Shown in pieces: positions 44,575 to 54,995 of a stretch of 64,000 bases of DNA (its first letter is position 1; each line of letters begins with the position of its first letter). Below the pieces are notes generated by a model. That model was not told the DNA's origin. It was given only the letters and a program-made list of their open reading frames with translations, and searched no databases. The position numbers were made by a program, and so were the translations under genes. Source of the stretch: Rhypophila decipiens (lineage: Eukaryota > Ascomycota > Sordariomycetes > Sordariales > Naviculisporaceae); assembly GCA_033297075.1 (NCBI GenBank), contig MU858151.1:1-64000 (forward strand). Reading direction: 5' to 3'.

Positions 44575-45777
44575 CTAAGCTGCTGCCGCCGCCTGAATGG
44601 CCTTGACAAAGGCTGCACTTTCGTTGCCCTCCTTGACCTTTGCAATCGGCGTCAGATAGGCCTCGCTCTGGTCATCCTCGCTCTGCAGTTTGCGCACGTA
44701 GGACTGCGCGACCCTCAGCCAAGTGGCCCTTTCCGCATGGCTCGCCTTGCTGCCTTCCCAGACCCAAATCTCCCTGCCGGCATCATCAAACAGGAAGACG
44801 TCATTTCCGTCGAGGTCGGCCTTCGAGATGGGAGGCCCGTCCCTCACCAGATCAAACGCCAGCTGCCCCGATGCATCGCTCAGACGGAACAGTCTGCGTG
44901 GCCTGGCGTGTTCCTTGGCCGCTGCCGAGAGCCCCAGAGGCCTGGCACAATGGAATTCGCTCGTGGCAGCATCTTCACCGCCCAGCATGTTGACCACCAC
45001 TCGGGATCGCGACTCGCTTTGCGACAGGACCTCGACATCCACATGCTTTGCCTGCGTCATATCATGCACCACCTGGGCCGACTTGGCCTTTTCCATGGGC
45101 GAGCATTTTTTGCCCTGCCAGACCCAGATCTTGTCGCCCTTGTCAAGAACAAACACATCACTTTCGTCGAGACTCTTCCAGGTAGGCTCTACCTCGAGCA
45201 CAACGATGGAGTCCCTCCCGGCCGCGGCATGCTTAAAGACGCGCAAGAGAGTAGTGACCTCCTCCTTGGGCGCCTCTTCTACATGTCTAAAACCCGAAGC
45301 GATGCCGCCTTTCCTGACTGTCAATCTCGGGAACAGCGCAACAAACTCGTCGCTCGGGCTGGCCTGAATCTCTCGATACTGCGTCGCCGCGCCGTGCAAA
45401 AACTCGTCCAGCTCGACCGTCTTGTACGCCGCCGTGCCGGCTTCATCCTGCGAAGTCTTGGATCCGAGCCAAAAGAAAATGTCGTGGCCCAGCTTCTCGG
45501 ACCCTTGCTGGCCCATCTTCCACGAGTGCAGCACGATGTAGCTGTCTCCGTCAAAGAACTGGCCGTACTTGTCTTTGGGGACCGGGACGACGGCAAAGTC
45601 CTCGATGCGCCAGACGAGCAGGCCGGGCTCGATGCCGACGCGACCGTCGTTCCATGCCGGCTCCGAGGCGGCCGATTTGTATTTGACCTTGTGGTCGAGG
45701 TCGGAGCCGATGAGCTCGACGTTGCTGTCTTTGATGTCGTACTCTTTGGGGTGGACTAGGCCTGCATTGGGCGCCAT
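44575..45777 (-). CDS. Gelsolin/severin-type actin-binding protein
   Basis: 400 residues in one exon, starting at the ATG 45777 (MAPNAGLVHP); the open frame upstream of it is leader. Three gelsolin repeats can be followed. The first, about residues 50-150, has GLLVWRIEDF, GDSYIVLH and HDIFFWLG. The second, about 165-265, has DVFVLDKGDKIWVWQG. The third, about 295-395, has DVFLFDDAGREIWVWEG. This three-domain size matches severin/fragmin rather than six-domain gelsolin. Family members cap and sever actin filaments under calcium control in the cytoplasm. The acidic residues of the type-2 calcium sites look largely present. The C-terminus ends in an Ala run. Confidence 0.93.
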   Translation of the reverse strand: MAPNAGLVHPKEYDIKDSNVELIGSDLDHKVKYKSAASEPAWNDGRVGIEPGLLVWRIEDFAVVPVPKDKYGQFFDGDSYIVLHSWKMGQQGSEKLGHDIFFWLGSKTSQDEAGTAAYKTVELDEFLHGAATQYREIQASPSDEFVALFPRLTVRKGGIASGFRHVEEAPKEEVTTLLRVFKHAAAGRDSIVVLEVEPTWKSLDESDVFVLDKGDKIWVWQGKKCSPMEKAKSAQVVHDMTQAKHVDVEVLSQSESRSRVVVNMLGGEDAATSEFHCARPLGLSAAAKEHARPRRLFRLSDASGQLAFDLVRDGPPISKADLDGNDVFLFDDAGREIWVWEGSKASHAERATWLRVAQSYVRKLQSEDDQSEAYLTPIAKVKEGNESAAFVKAIQAAAAA

Positions 45778-46814
45778 GATGGTGCGGGAGGTGATTGAAC
45801 TTGAGATTGTTTGATGGATGATGGATACTGATGAGAAACGCAGATTGAGAATGGTCCTTTTCGGATTGGAACAAGCGACGCCGTTGATTGATTTGGCAGC
45901 TGGAGTGTACGTTGGTATGACGGAGGTGAGTGCCCCTGTTTCAGGAGGAGCTGGGCCTGTTGAGGTGGCCCAGGTGGGGTCGCTGCTGCGGTTGGCTGGC
46001 AGCAAACTTGCACTCTCGGCATGTACCGCACTAGCGCGTCCAGGCCGTAAAGTGGTGAGAGATTGTTACCAGGTAACCACTTTGGCCCCTTTTCAGTCAC
46101 AGATGCCAGCGGACCTGTCCAGGTCGAATCCCTAATTTGCCAACCAGTCACGTTACAAGTTGCTATATGACCGACCTGGTGTGAACGATATTGCGATGCG
46201 AGGGTCTGCCAGGGTGGGAAAATAAGCAACTTCCATGTGGCACCAGGACTTGAACCAGCGATGAAGAGATATAGAAAGTGAAGATCCAAAGCCACAACTA
46301 ACCACTTTACCCTGTACCTCGTACAATTTGATTACGACAACGGCGAGGAACTCAGCCTCATACTTCGGATGCATCAGCCCATCACTATCAACATACAGCC
46401 GACTGATGTGGTCACGGGTCATGGCTACACTGATGAGACATGTTCTTGACGACAGGATGAATGCCAATTTTGGGTTTAATCAAAATAAAGAGTCAGGCTG
46501 TTTGGTCACTGTCTAGCAACTCATTTCCCTGTCCTACTTTGGATGGCAGGTACAAGAATCTCTTATCATGATTGGCTCACTGGCAAGTCACGCCCTGGTG
46601 ATCAGGTTGGTTGTTCGGATGGAATAAAGATTATGGCCAATGAGTCATTAGGTTGGTTGATGGCTGGCATGAGCCTCGAGGGAAAGCTTGAGAAAGCCTT
46701 GTGAGCTCCTACAACGAACCCAAGAACAATCCAGTACATTGCCTCTCCACAAGCCAGCAGCTCTCGCAACCATTGTTCTCTACAACTATACAACCAGGCA
46801 GAGCCCCATGCTAA
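45778..46814. other. Intergenic with a tRNA-like relic
   Basis: On the minus strand at about 46239-46320 the sequence has an A-box-like GGTAAAGTGGTTAG and a B-box-like GGTTCAAGTCC, spaced about 45 bases apart. The acceptor and T stems contain mismatches, so I read it as a decayed tRNA-like sequence, not a working gene. No protein gene is seen. Confidence 0.4.
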
Positions 46815-48259
46815 ATGGCAGGGATTCCGTACCACCAAGTCACCAGTCTCCTGGGCCGACACGATGTATTTGAGAGCGCGTCTGAACAAGGCTCATCAAT
46901 CGTCACCGCCGTTGTGCCACTGATCATCGTGACCACGGTCTTCGTTGGGCTTCGGATCTTTAGCAAGATCACATACCGCAAACCCTTTTCGAGGGATGAC
47001 TATGTATTGATCGCAGCACTGGTACGAGAGCCCAGCCCGGGTCGAATAGAAAGACATCTAACCGTTTTGTCGTCACGTCCATCAGGTTCTTATGGCCGTC
47101 GCCGCAGGGCTCTTATTCGAGTGCGTCGCCCTCGGCATGGGCCAGAAGATCGCCGACATACACCACGACCGTCGCCCCAAAGTGGTCATGTATTTGGTAC
47201 TCGGGGGACAGTTCGCCATCGCAGGTGGTTGTCTCGCCCAAATCTCCATCGCCTTGACACTACTCGGCATCGCGCGTTCCAAGCGGCAGCGACTGATCCT
47301 CTGGGGCATCGTTGCCACCGTCGTTCTCACCAAAGTGCTATCCATGATCCTGATGTTTACCGCCTGCCAGCCCATCGATCGCTTGTGGAACCAATACCAC
47401 ATGGCTGAGGCTGCGGGATTCCGAGCGTGCCAAAACGTTCACCCAACTGTCTCCTTCTGGATCTTCGCCTGTGGTAAGCATAACCGCCAATGTTTCTGAC
47501 TTGCCTTTGCATTGCTGACACGGAACCCTCACAGTGTGGTATTCCTGTGTGGATCTTGTCCTGGTTGCCTTGGCATGGTACATCATCCGGAAACTGCAGA
47601 TGAAGCCTTTGAAGAAGTTTGGATTGGGAATTTCCTTTGGGGCCGGCATCTTGTGAGTATCCAACCCCTCCCTTGTGCCTTGAGCGAGCTTCGTGCCGAC
47701 AGAGACTTCAGTTCGGCCATCACAGCCACTTTAGAAGCTGTTCACGTCCTCGATGGAAACTACGATGGCGACGTCACGCGTAAGCTTATTTACTCAGTCT
47801 TTTCCAATGTTCCTTGGCTAACATGACGCAGAGACCAACCAAGTTGTATGGACCTTTGCGGGGCCCTCGGTCGTCATCATGGCTGCTTGTGTCCCGTTTC
47901 TGCACAAACTAGCCCAAGACGTTATCAAGAGCCTGAGGCTCGACAAACTGCGTGGGTTCAGCGCCCTCAACCGCCTAGAAAACAATTCGGCGTCGTCGGA
48001 GCCGGTTCCTCTGCGTCCATACCCAGGGGCAAGGGTCTCGGCGGGTTTCGAAGATGACGGCCGCTCGGATAGAACCAGCTCCAGCCGGCCCACCCCGGAG
48101 GCCCCGCCGAGGGCACATCTTTCAGAAGCTCGGGGCAGAGCCGGTGTATCGGCGGCGGCGGCATCTGCACAACCAGGCCAGTGGTTGAGTGTCGAGACGG
48201 ATCAGAGTGAATTGACAGCGTGGCGTAATGGAGTTCTCGGCTGTGTCCAGCGTGGATAG
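46815..48259 (+). CDS. Fungal rhodopsin-domain seven-helix membrane protein (PTH11-related type)
   Basis: 405 residues from five exons: 46815-47021, 47086-47473, 47535-47652, 47703-47779 and 47832-48259. Introns are 64, 61, 50 and 52 bp. The hydrophobic core has about seven helices in the arrangement of the large fungal integral-membrane rhodopsin-domain family: RIFSKITYRKPFSRDDYVLIAAL after helix 1, ACQPIDRLWN in the middle loop, and VWTFAGPSVVIMAACVP near the last helix. It is unrelated to retinal opsins and lacks a Schiff-base lysine motif. Some relatives (PTH11-like) sense host surfaces; most are uncharacterised. The C-terminal 110 residues are cytosolic, Ser/Pro/Arg-rich and disordered, with many possible phosphorylation sites. 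Confidence 0.87.
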
Positions 48260-48433
48260 ATAGGATATGACAATTTGGAGTACCGGACAGACACAAGTAG
48301 AAACAAAAAGTGATTTACAATGACAGTGTTGACATGCGCTTGTCCTGTTAGATAAGTAAAAGAGATGCAAGCACCTACTCTTGCTCTTGATTACTTTGCA
48401 AACTGTTGAAGCCGCCCTTCAGTGATAAATCAG

Positions 48434-51400
48434 CTAGGCCTCTCCCTCAATCGACTCGGGCGGCGTCTTGTTAAAGTTCCTCTTCTCCCACTCATAGTTT
48501 GCAACTTCTTTCTCTCCCCTGAGATATTCCAGCGCAAGCCCATCCAGCTCGTTGGCAACACAGTCCAATATGACGTACGCCCTCTCCTTTCCCATCCAGC
48601 CTCTGGGTGCTCTGTAAAGCCTTAGAAATACCCGATCCACGAGATGGCGGTCAACCTTGGCGCCGTATTTCATGCAGAGCCTCAAGATGGGCACCCATTG
48701 CACCCAGTTGTAGTTGCCGCTCATGCAGCCAGCAATAAGGGCTGCTCCTGCTATCTCGGACCACACGGTTGCCCCGTTTTGGTGGAAGACCAGATTCAGA
48801 TCGGCGCCTCTTTCGAGGAGACAATGGAAGATGCGTGTATTGGGCGGGTCTGTGCACGTTGCGTCCAGAAGCAGCGGCCAGCATTTTCCAGAACTAGGAG
48901 CAAACTGGACAGAGTCATCTTGGACTGGTTTGTTCTCTGCTGCAGAACCTCCTCCAGCCTTTCTTCGCAATCGACCCAAGAGTTTGGCCCCCAAATTCCG
49001 TGGCTTGATGCCTGGTGATGCCTTTTTTGTTCTCATTATGGCGCCATAATCCCGATCTTGGTTGTCACAATAGTCCTCAGCCATGCAGCCCTCTATGGCA
49101 CGAGCACGAACATAGTCGGCCACCCCGAACCGAGCAGCCAGGGCGAGGAAGCTGGTACCGCACATGTGGTCCACCCAAGGGCTGAGGCGGTCGATATTGG
49201 GAAATAAGCTGTAGATTGTTTGTATTTCTTGGTCGCTTTGCGTCTCCTTGATGACTCGCTCAAGACAGCTTATAATCTGTATCATCTTGGATTTGTGCTG
49301 GCCGACCTTGGCTGCGTTTCTGAGGCACTGGGTCACCCACTTGTGCACGATTGCCTTGCCCGCTCCCCGTCCTGAAATCTTGAGCATGGCAAGACTGGCT
49401 GAACAAAGTTGAAGGAAGCAGTCGTAGTCCTTGGTGGCTTCATCCATCCGCTTGATCATGTCCTGGTCGTCGAGAAAGTCCCTGACCGAGCGGTGGAGGA
49501 AGCCTACCTTGTGGTTGGGTCCGACCTCGAGCAGCCCTTTGCATCGACTGTTCAGGCGGCGCTTCAGCGTCTCGATTCTGACATCTTGCTGCGACAATGT
49601 GATGGGCCCGGTTGACATCTGAACGGCAAAATCTGCACCTTCTTCGTCGGCGAAGGAAATCAGGAGCGCATCCGGGGGCTCATCGCTGCCGAGAAGCAGT
49701 TTAAAGTACTGCGATGCGTGCTCGTAGTAAAAAGGGTCTAGGTCGTGGAGTATTGTAACATAGAGGTGTTCAAGGTCTGGTGGGAGAAGGTCCAGTCGCC
49801 GTTTCAGATCTGATATCCTATCATCGTGAAAGAGGCCGGCGAGCAGAGACTTGACCACCAGCTGGACCCAGAGAAACACGCCGGATGACTTTTCTGTAAT
49901 TTGGTCCATCAGTGACTCGGCGTACAGAGGCTCTCGGAGTCGTAGTCGCCTGAAGCCTTCGTTATCACTGAAACTGGATACTACAAAATGTTTGATGTCT
50001 GGGTATGTCAGGTCCTGCAGGAGGAGGTTGGGTGCCTGCTTGAAAGCGTCCTCAAAGACCAGCCAGGGCCGGCTTGACACGCAGAGCTTGACATTTGGAA
50101 TCTCTAGCAGTTTTCGACAGACCTGAATGAGCATGGTGGGATCCCCATCAAACTCGTCCAGCCCGTCGATGAAGAAACAGGTCTTGAAACCTTTTCGGGA
50201 AAGAACCTTGGTCGCCGAGAGGAGCAGTTTGTACAGGTCCTCTTCTGGCCAGGGATTGGAGATGGTGGATTCAAAAAGGCAGGCAGTCTCCCAGACAGCC
50301 GGGGCGATCTCGACGACGAGATTTGGGAACCTCTTTAAAATCTGCATGAGCAGAGACTGGAACAAGGCTCTGCGGGATGCTTGGACAGTCGCACCGGACG
50401 CCCAAAAGTAAAAGGTGGCAGTGACTAGTTTGGCGTCATCGCCGGACCACTTCCCAAGGTGCTCGAGACACGTTTGTGCGCCCTCACCGTTTCCTGCAAA
50501 GTCGGCAATGTATTTCATCAGTGTCGATTTTCCCGACCCTGCTTTGCCAGTGATCCAGTACATAGGCAGCGCCGTAGACTCGAGCCACTGAGTGAACAGA
50601 GGGTCTTTGCGATCTCGCAGCTCGGACCGATGCCTGTCAGGAAAGATCCATCTGAAGGTATCCTGATAGGGGTCAGAGATGGCCAGCTCTCTGTGGTCGC
50701 GCTCTTTGTAGTCCAGACTAGCCATGAAGTCCGCGTGAAGCCGTTCCTCTCGGTCTTCAGATACCTGCAGCCAACCGTCCCTCGTGGGGCGGAAGCGACC
50801 AACGTCGTGGAAGTGGTGAAGTTGCGTCTTCATGGCGCTTCGTAGGAGTTCAGCCTGACGTTCCCGTCCCTCTGGATGCAGGGATTCTGAAATCAGGTAC
50901 ACGAGGGTGTCGCCTGGGGCAAGCTTTGAAGTAGATGCGCTGTCCAACACTTGGTCGGGCTGCTCAAGGTTGGGTCCTGTGAGATCCTTGCGAAGTTGTC
51001 TTAACTCAAAGAGGATGTCGGCCTGTTGTGTTGTGGACTGAATTGCCATTTCTCTGTGATAATTCCATGTTCAAGTTAGTACAGATCAGGCCTGGACTCC
51101 AAGTTCACAGACGTTACCTCAGCGAGATTATCAAGTTGGCCGCCAGCTGCATCCTGTAGCCACCGATCCTCTCCTTCAGACGCTGAATTTCGGACTTGTG
51201 CCATGTTGTCCTGAATGCAGTGGCAACCGCTCCCATACGCTTCCCGTTATCGCCCACGCCAGCTGTGGCCAAGGTTTGCAAAAGATTCTCGGTGAGCTTG
51301 GAACAATCGGCGGCCAGGGAAACAAACTCCTGCGGGGGTTTCTTGCTTGCATCCTTCGATCTGACCTGCGGCGTGGTCTGGAGGTCATGTAATATCCTCT

Positions 51401-51554
51401 GCAGGTCGATGGTCGTCTTTCTCAGCTCAACCAAATCAGCCAGGGCGTCGCTCTTGGACTCGTAGATTTGATATGCCTTGGTGACGAACTCTGCCCCGGC
51501 CTGGAGGAACTGCAGGACGTTGCCGGCGACAGCGAAGGCGGCGAGCTCAGCCAT
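48434..51554 (-). CDS. NLR/STAND protein with fungal N-terminal domain and NACHT
   Basis: 1018 residues from exons 51554-51118 and 51053-48434; the intron is 64 bp. Residues 1 to about 140 match the helical N-terminal domain of fungal STAND proteins (AAFAVAGNVLQFLQAG, then alternating helices). The NACHT ATPase starts near residue 290: Walker A GKAGSGKST at about 315-323, Walker B FFIDGLDEFDGD at about 439-450, and the sensor-like SSRPW. A helical region follows. The C-terminus has only weak ankyrin-like pieces (HCLLERGADLNL, LCMKYGAKVD) instead of a regular WD40 or ankyrin array. Such proteins oligomerise on ligand binding and control heterokaryon incompatibility or immune-like cell death. 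The repeat-poor sensor end is unusual. No partner effector gene is adjacent. Confidence 0.92.
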
Positions 51555-52802
51555 GGTAGTCCTTCCACCGTCACCTGCCTGTTCTCGTCACAGACAACGT
51601 TCTTCTCGCCGCCTATAACAGTGATTAACTGTTCTTGAAAAATCACAAACTACAAGGCCAGGTTTCACGGTGAGTATCGATTGAAGGAGGAGTGTGACTG
51701 TGCGACATAGGTTTCGCAGAGAGGAGAATGTCGCAACACGAATGTCAGTCTGTGGGCGGAGAAGACGATGGAAGTTTGGGGTTCTTGGCCGGAATCTGCA
51801 GGCCGGCCAGCTACTTATCAGCGAGCGTTCATCGGTCGAATCAAGCTAGGCCGTATTCGGTTTGAATATCGGATTTACCGAGTTTTATTGACCAATCGCC
51901 GTGGTATATTCATCGACCAGGCGCGAGGGCTGAATGTCTGCATCATGGCTGCATGAGGGGGCTACAGGGTTGAGTCCGCCTAACAGAGTGCCTGGAGTGA
52001 CTGTGCATATTGTATGTGTATCCGTGATATTTGGTATTGCTCCAATAAGAAGTCTCCGAAATTGCATTGTCGAATTCTAATCCTTTGATATACGATTATA
52101 TTCTCGTTGATTACGGAGTACAGCCTCACGCTTTTTATAATACTTTCAGGGCTTCAGTTCTCTGTCAGGACGTACAAGGATGTCTCTGCGTAGTGATGCG
52201 ACTGGCTGACAATGTCAAACGAGCCAAGTCATGAATTCTCAGCTTTCTCGAACCATCTACTCTTGATTAATTTGCAAACTGTTGAAGCAGCCTTTTAGTG
52301 ATGGATCTCGGGCCTACGGACATGAACCACTTGTTTCCCTTTGTTTACTAACCCCTGAGTCCCCACAGGTCCTAGAGAGCGAGAGAAGCTTACGTAATCA
52401 ATCACAGCAGCTCAGACAGTGCAGTCAGTGGCATCTTTGACGACTCCAAAACCTTCCGCTAAAAGGCGGATGATGTAATACCGCTGCCAGGGGTGTATGC
52501 TGTAGCCAATAATGACGGCTTGCGGGCTACTTGATTTGGAAGAGATAGTCTCGCGTATGTACGAATGCATGGGCCGGAGACCGTCGGTTTCCTCCCAACA
52601 ATATTACCCCGCTAATTCCGCATCAATCCTGCTGTCCTTGTCCTGTTCCTGCCACGAAAAGGCACCGGCATCAGTGTGCAAGTTCGTACTACCTGACGCC
52701 TTATACAGTATCATTTGCCTTTCTCTTGAAAGGAATCTCGTCTCATCGCCACATTCCACAATCTCAGAAAGAAAGCAAACAAAAACGATACACGTGCTAG
52801 CC
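51555..52802. other. Intergenic between NLR and GFA-type gene
   Basis: Divergent region holding both promoters. Moderately AT-rich at about 51840-52140. TTGCAAACTGTTGAAGC occurs both here near 52269 and near 48396, flanking the NLR gene as a direct repeat of at least 17 bases. No gene is seen. Confidence 0.5.
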
Positions 52803-53198
52803 ATGTCTTCTTCGACCAGCGACGGCCCCCTCACAGGCTCGTGCCACTGCGGCCGGATCAGCATCACCATCCCCTCGAAGCCCTCACGAATCAACCAGTG
52901 CCACTGCACCGTGTGCTACAAGCTGGGCGCGCTCTGGGGCTACTTTCCCAAAAGCAGCGTAACCATAATCGAGAAGGACGGCGCTACCCGCAACAAATAC
53001 CTCCGCGAGGACCTCGCTCCTGAAGAGTTCGAATCCATCTCGTTCGACAGCTGCTCGGTCTGCGGGACCTTGACCAACTGGTCGAGGGCGCCCGCGAAGG
53101 ACACTGATGAGCACGCCAAGATGGGAGTCAACATGCGGGTGTTTGGAGAGGTCGAAAAGGTCATGGGGGATGTGCCGAGAGAGATTGAGTACTGCTGA
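52803..53198 (+). CDS. GFA/CENP-V-type zinc protein
   Basis: 131 residues from ATG 52803 (MSSSTSDG); the frame is open upstream but without matching features. The cysteine pattern of glutathione-dependent formaldehyde-activating-like proteins is complete: SCHCGRI near residue 13-19, CHCTVC near 34-39 and CSVCGT near 83-88. These ligands hold structural and active-site zinc. Despite the family name, most members have unknown substrates; relatives bind S-hydroxymethylglutathione or act as small thiol-dependent enzymes. The length is typical. It is probably cytosolic. Confidence 0.88.
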   Translation: MSSSTSDGPLTGSCHCGRISITIPSKPSRINQCHCTVCYKLGALWGYFPKSSVTIIEKDGATRNKYLREDLAPEEFESISFDSCSVCGTLTNWSRAPAKDTDEHAKMGVNMRVFGEVEKVMGDVPREIEYC

Positions 53199-53601
53199 TC
53201 GGGGTTCTGTGTGCCTTGGGATGTAATCATGTAAAGGGGAACATGGGCGGGAGTACAATGGCGCCGATTACCATAGGCCCTGGTACTTGTGATATGATGC
53301 GAGTGATCACAGCCCAGGATTATCTCGAGTTCGTTTACAAATAGCAATCAGATGGCCTCGAGTCTTTCTTTCACTCCTGCAAATTGTGAGAAAGTGGAAC
53401 TTGGCACAAACTGTCAGCGACGAATACTCGTGTGTCCTCGAATGTTGCAACCATTGCTTTCATCCACGAACCTGCAGCACCCCCGGGACCAAGTTTGCGG
53501 GCCCCAAAACAAGAAGAACGGCTAATAGCCTGGAACTGCTCTTTATGTGCCAGCTCACGGTATACAAAGCACATGTATATTCTATTCTGCTCATCTCTTC
53601 A
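53199..53601. other. Convergent 3' region
   Basis: No gene; stops of the flanking genes face each other. Confidence 0.5.
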
Positions 53602-54108
53602 CTACTCCATCCCTCGGTGAAAGACTTGTAGCAGTGAAAAGACGACCCTACACAATCGTTGAAGACGACTACCCGGACTCTTTGTCCAACCAACGATTTC
53701 ATTGACAATTGTGGCTTGGGCCTGGCAGAGCGCGATCGCCTCGGTGAGCATTGAATCGAATATAAAATCCACGGGTCGTGAAACCTCGGTCAGCCCGCGA
53801 GCGGATGCTGGGCGAGGAGGAAGGCTTGGGACCGGAAGCCAGGGATGGTGGGTGACGGCGATGCCACCATGGATCTCTTCCTGATCAAGGGAGCCATCGC
53901 AGAACACGACCATGCGAATGTCGTTTGCAGTCGATGCATGTCCGCTTGCCGCTCGTGCACTGGCAATTGCTTGGGCTCGACTTTCAAACACGAACCGTAC
54001 CCCAGGGAGACGAGGCTGAGGCATTGCAGTGCTGGGAATCACAAATCCGAGCAATGGTATCGGCGTCAAACTTGTGTAGACCGTTGCCCAGCTCAAATTA
54101 TTCGACAT
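53602..54108 (-). CDS. RNase-H-like small protein (possibly incomplete)
   Basis: 168 residues from the ATG at 54108. Residues 65-73 (MVVFCDGS) resemble the first beta strand and catalytic Asp of RNase H folds (Asp71). GGIAVTHHP is like the second strand, and TEAIALCQA near Glu123 fits the second acidic position on the central helix. Later acidic residues of the site are not clearly present and the protein ends soon after, so it may be truncated or inactive. Fungal genomes contain many small orphan RNase-H-like proteins, some derived from retroelements. No reverse transcriptase sequence is next to it. An intron near the end is possible. Confidence 0.5.
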   Translation of the reverse strand: MSNNLSWATVYTSLTPIPLLGFVIPSTAMPQPRLPGVRFVFESRAQAIASARAASGHASTANDIRMVVFCDGSLDQEEIHGGIAVTHHPWLPVPSLPPRPASARGLTEVSRPVDFIFDSMLTEAIALCQAQATIVNEIVGWTKSPGSRLQRLCRVVFSLLQVFHRGME

Positions 54109-54396
54109 TCGTGTGAAGTTGCAGAATCTGGGTCGTCGTGTGGGAACTGAAGCAGACGTCGGCATGGCTGATGGGCGATGGGACGAAACGAGGGGCAACG
54201 GAATCCTCTACCGTACACCGTATCTTTGTGCATTCATCAGATGTGATAAGCTGCCCCTCCAGTCTGCGAGTTCTCACGTTCGTCTAATCTTTCGAGCTTA
54301 CTGCCCGGGTACGTTCACATTCGATCTCGACGGAATGGGTGTATATAGAGACCAAAAATCTAGCAGTCAATTATAAAAAAGCAGGTCAAAAGATTG
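54109..54396. other. Short intergenic region
   Basis: Upstream of the RNase-H-like gene and of the tRNA-like sequence; AT-rich just before the latter. Confidence 0.4.
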
Positions 54397-54526
54397 GTTC
54401 TTTGGTGCAGTTGGAAGCACGTTGCGTTACGCAGAGTCTTTGGGCAGCTCAATTTATTGAGCGGATGTAAACCGGGCTAGGGTATGCAGACACAACAGAC
54501 TCTGGGTTCGAATCCCGGAAGGGGCA
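54397..54526 (+). tRNA. tRNA or tRNA-like gene with an insert (possibly Val, TAC)
   Basis: A-box region TTTGGTGCAGTTGGAAGCAC and a perfect B-box GGTTCGAATCC lie about 75 bases further apart than usual. The acceptor strands GTTCTTT and AAGGGGC pair only with three G-U wobbles. The T-stem CTGGG/CCCGG and the anticodon stem GTTGC/ACAAC (one mismatch) can form if about 57 bases are removed as an intron after the anticodon. The loop would then read GTTACGC with anticodon TAC (Val). An oversized intron or a decaying copy are both possible; isotype is uncertain. Confidence 0.4.
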
Positions 54527-54995
54527 GTAACAATCTTGCGGTTTGGCTTTTTTTTACTTTACCCTTATTGATATTCTTAAGTAAATTCTTTCTTCCTTTC
54601 TTTTTTTTTTCTTTTGCTTTCGCTGGCCCATACGGCAATTCTCAATTGAAAAATCCACAGTAAGACATAGTACCATACATAGTCCACGAGTCCACAGAGC
54701 CTTATTGATAAGTTATAAATAAGTCTTTTTGCTTTTCTCCCCCGGAAGCTACTTTGTCTCCTATTCCTAGCAATCTGGAATAGTAAAGACCCGCAGGCAC
54801 GATTGTATAACATGATCACGGCGAGCTCTGGAGTCTGGATACGCTGCTCTGGGACGGAACGAATGGACCGACTTGCAACGATAGAAGCGGGCATGATATA
54901 TTCACAGAGATCTTTAGCAGTAAACAAAAAACGCGATAGGTATCCAACGTCGGAAACAAATGAAACAAGACGGAACCTTTGTCCCCTAACCAGGT
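54527..54995. other. Intergenic, 3' of the membrane protein gene
   Basis: Includes T-rich tracts near 54550 and 54600 that would serve as the polymerase III stop of the tRNA-like sequence. No gene seen. Confidence 0.5.

Noticed and set aside
44737..45759. 340-codon plus-strand open frame
   Set aside because: Antisense to the gelsolin gene, which has clear domains and a proper start.
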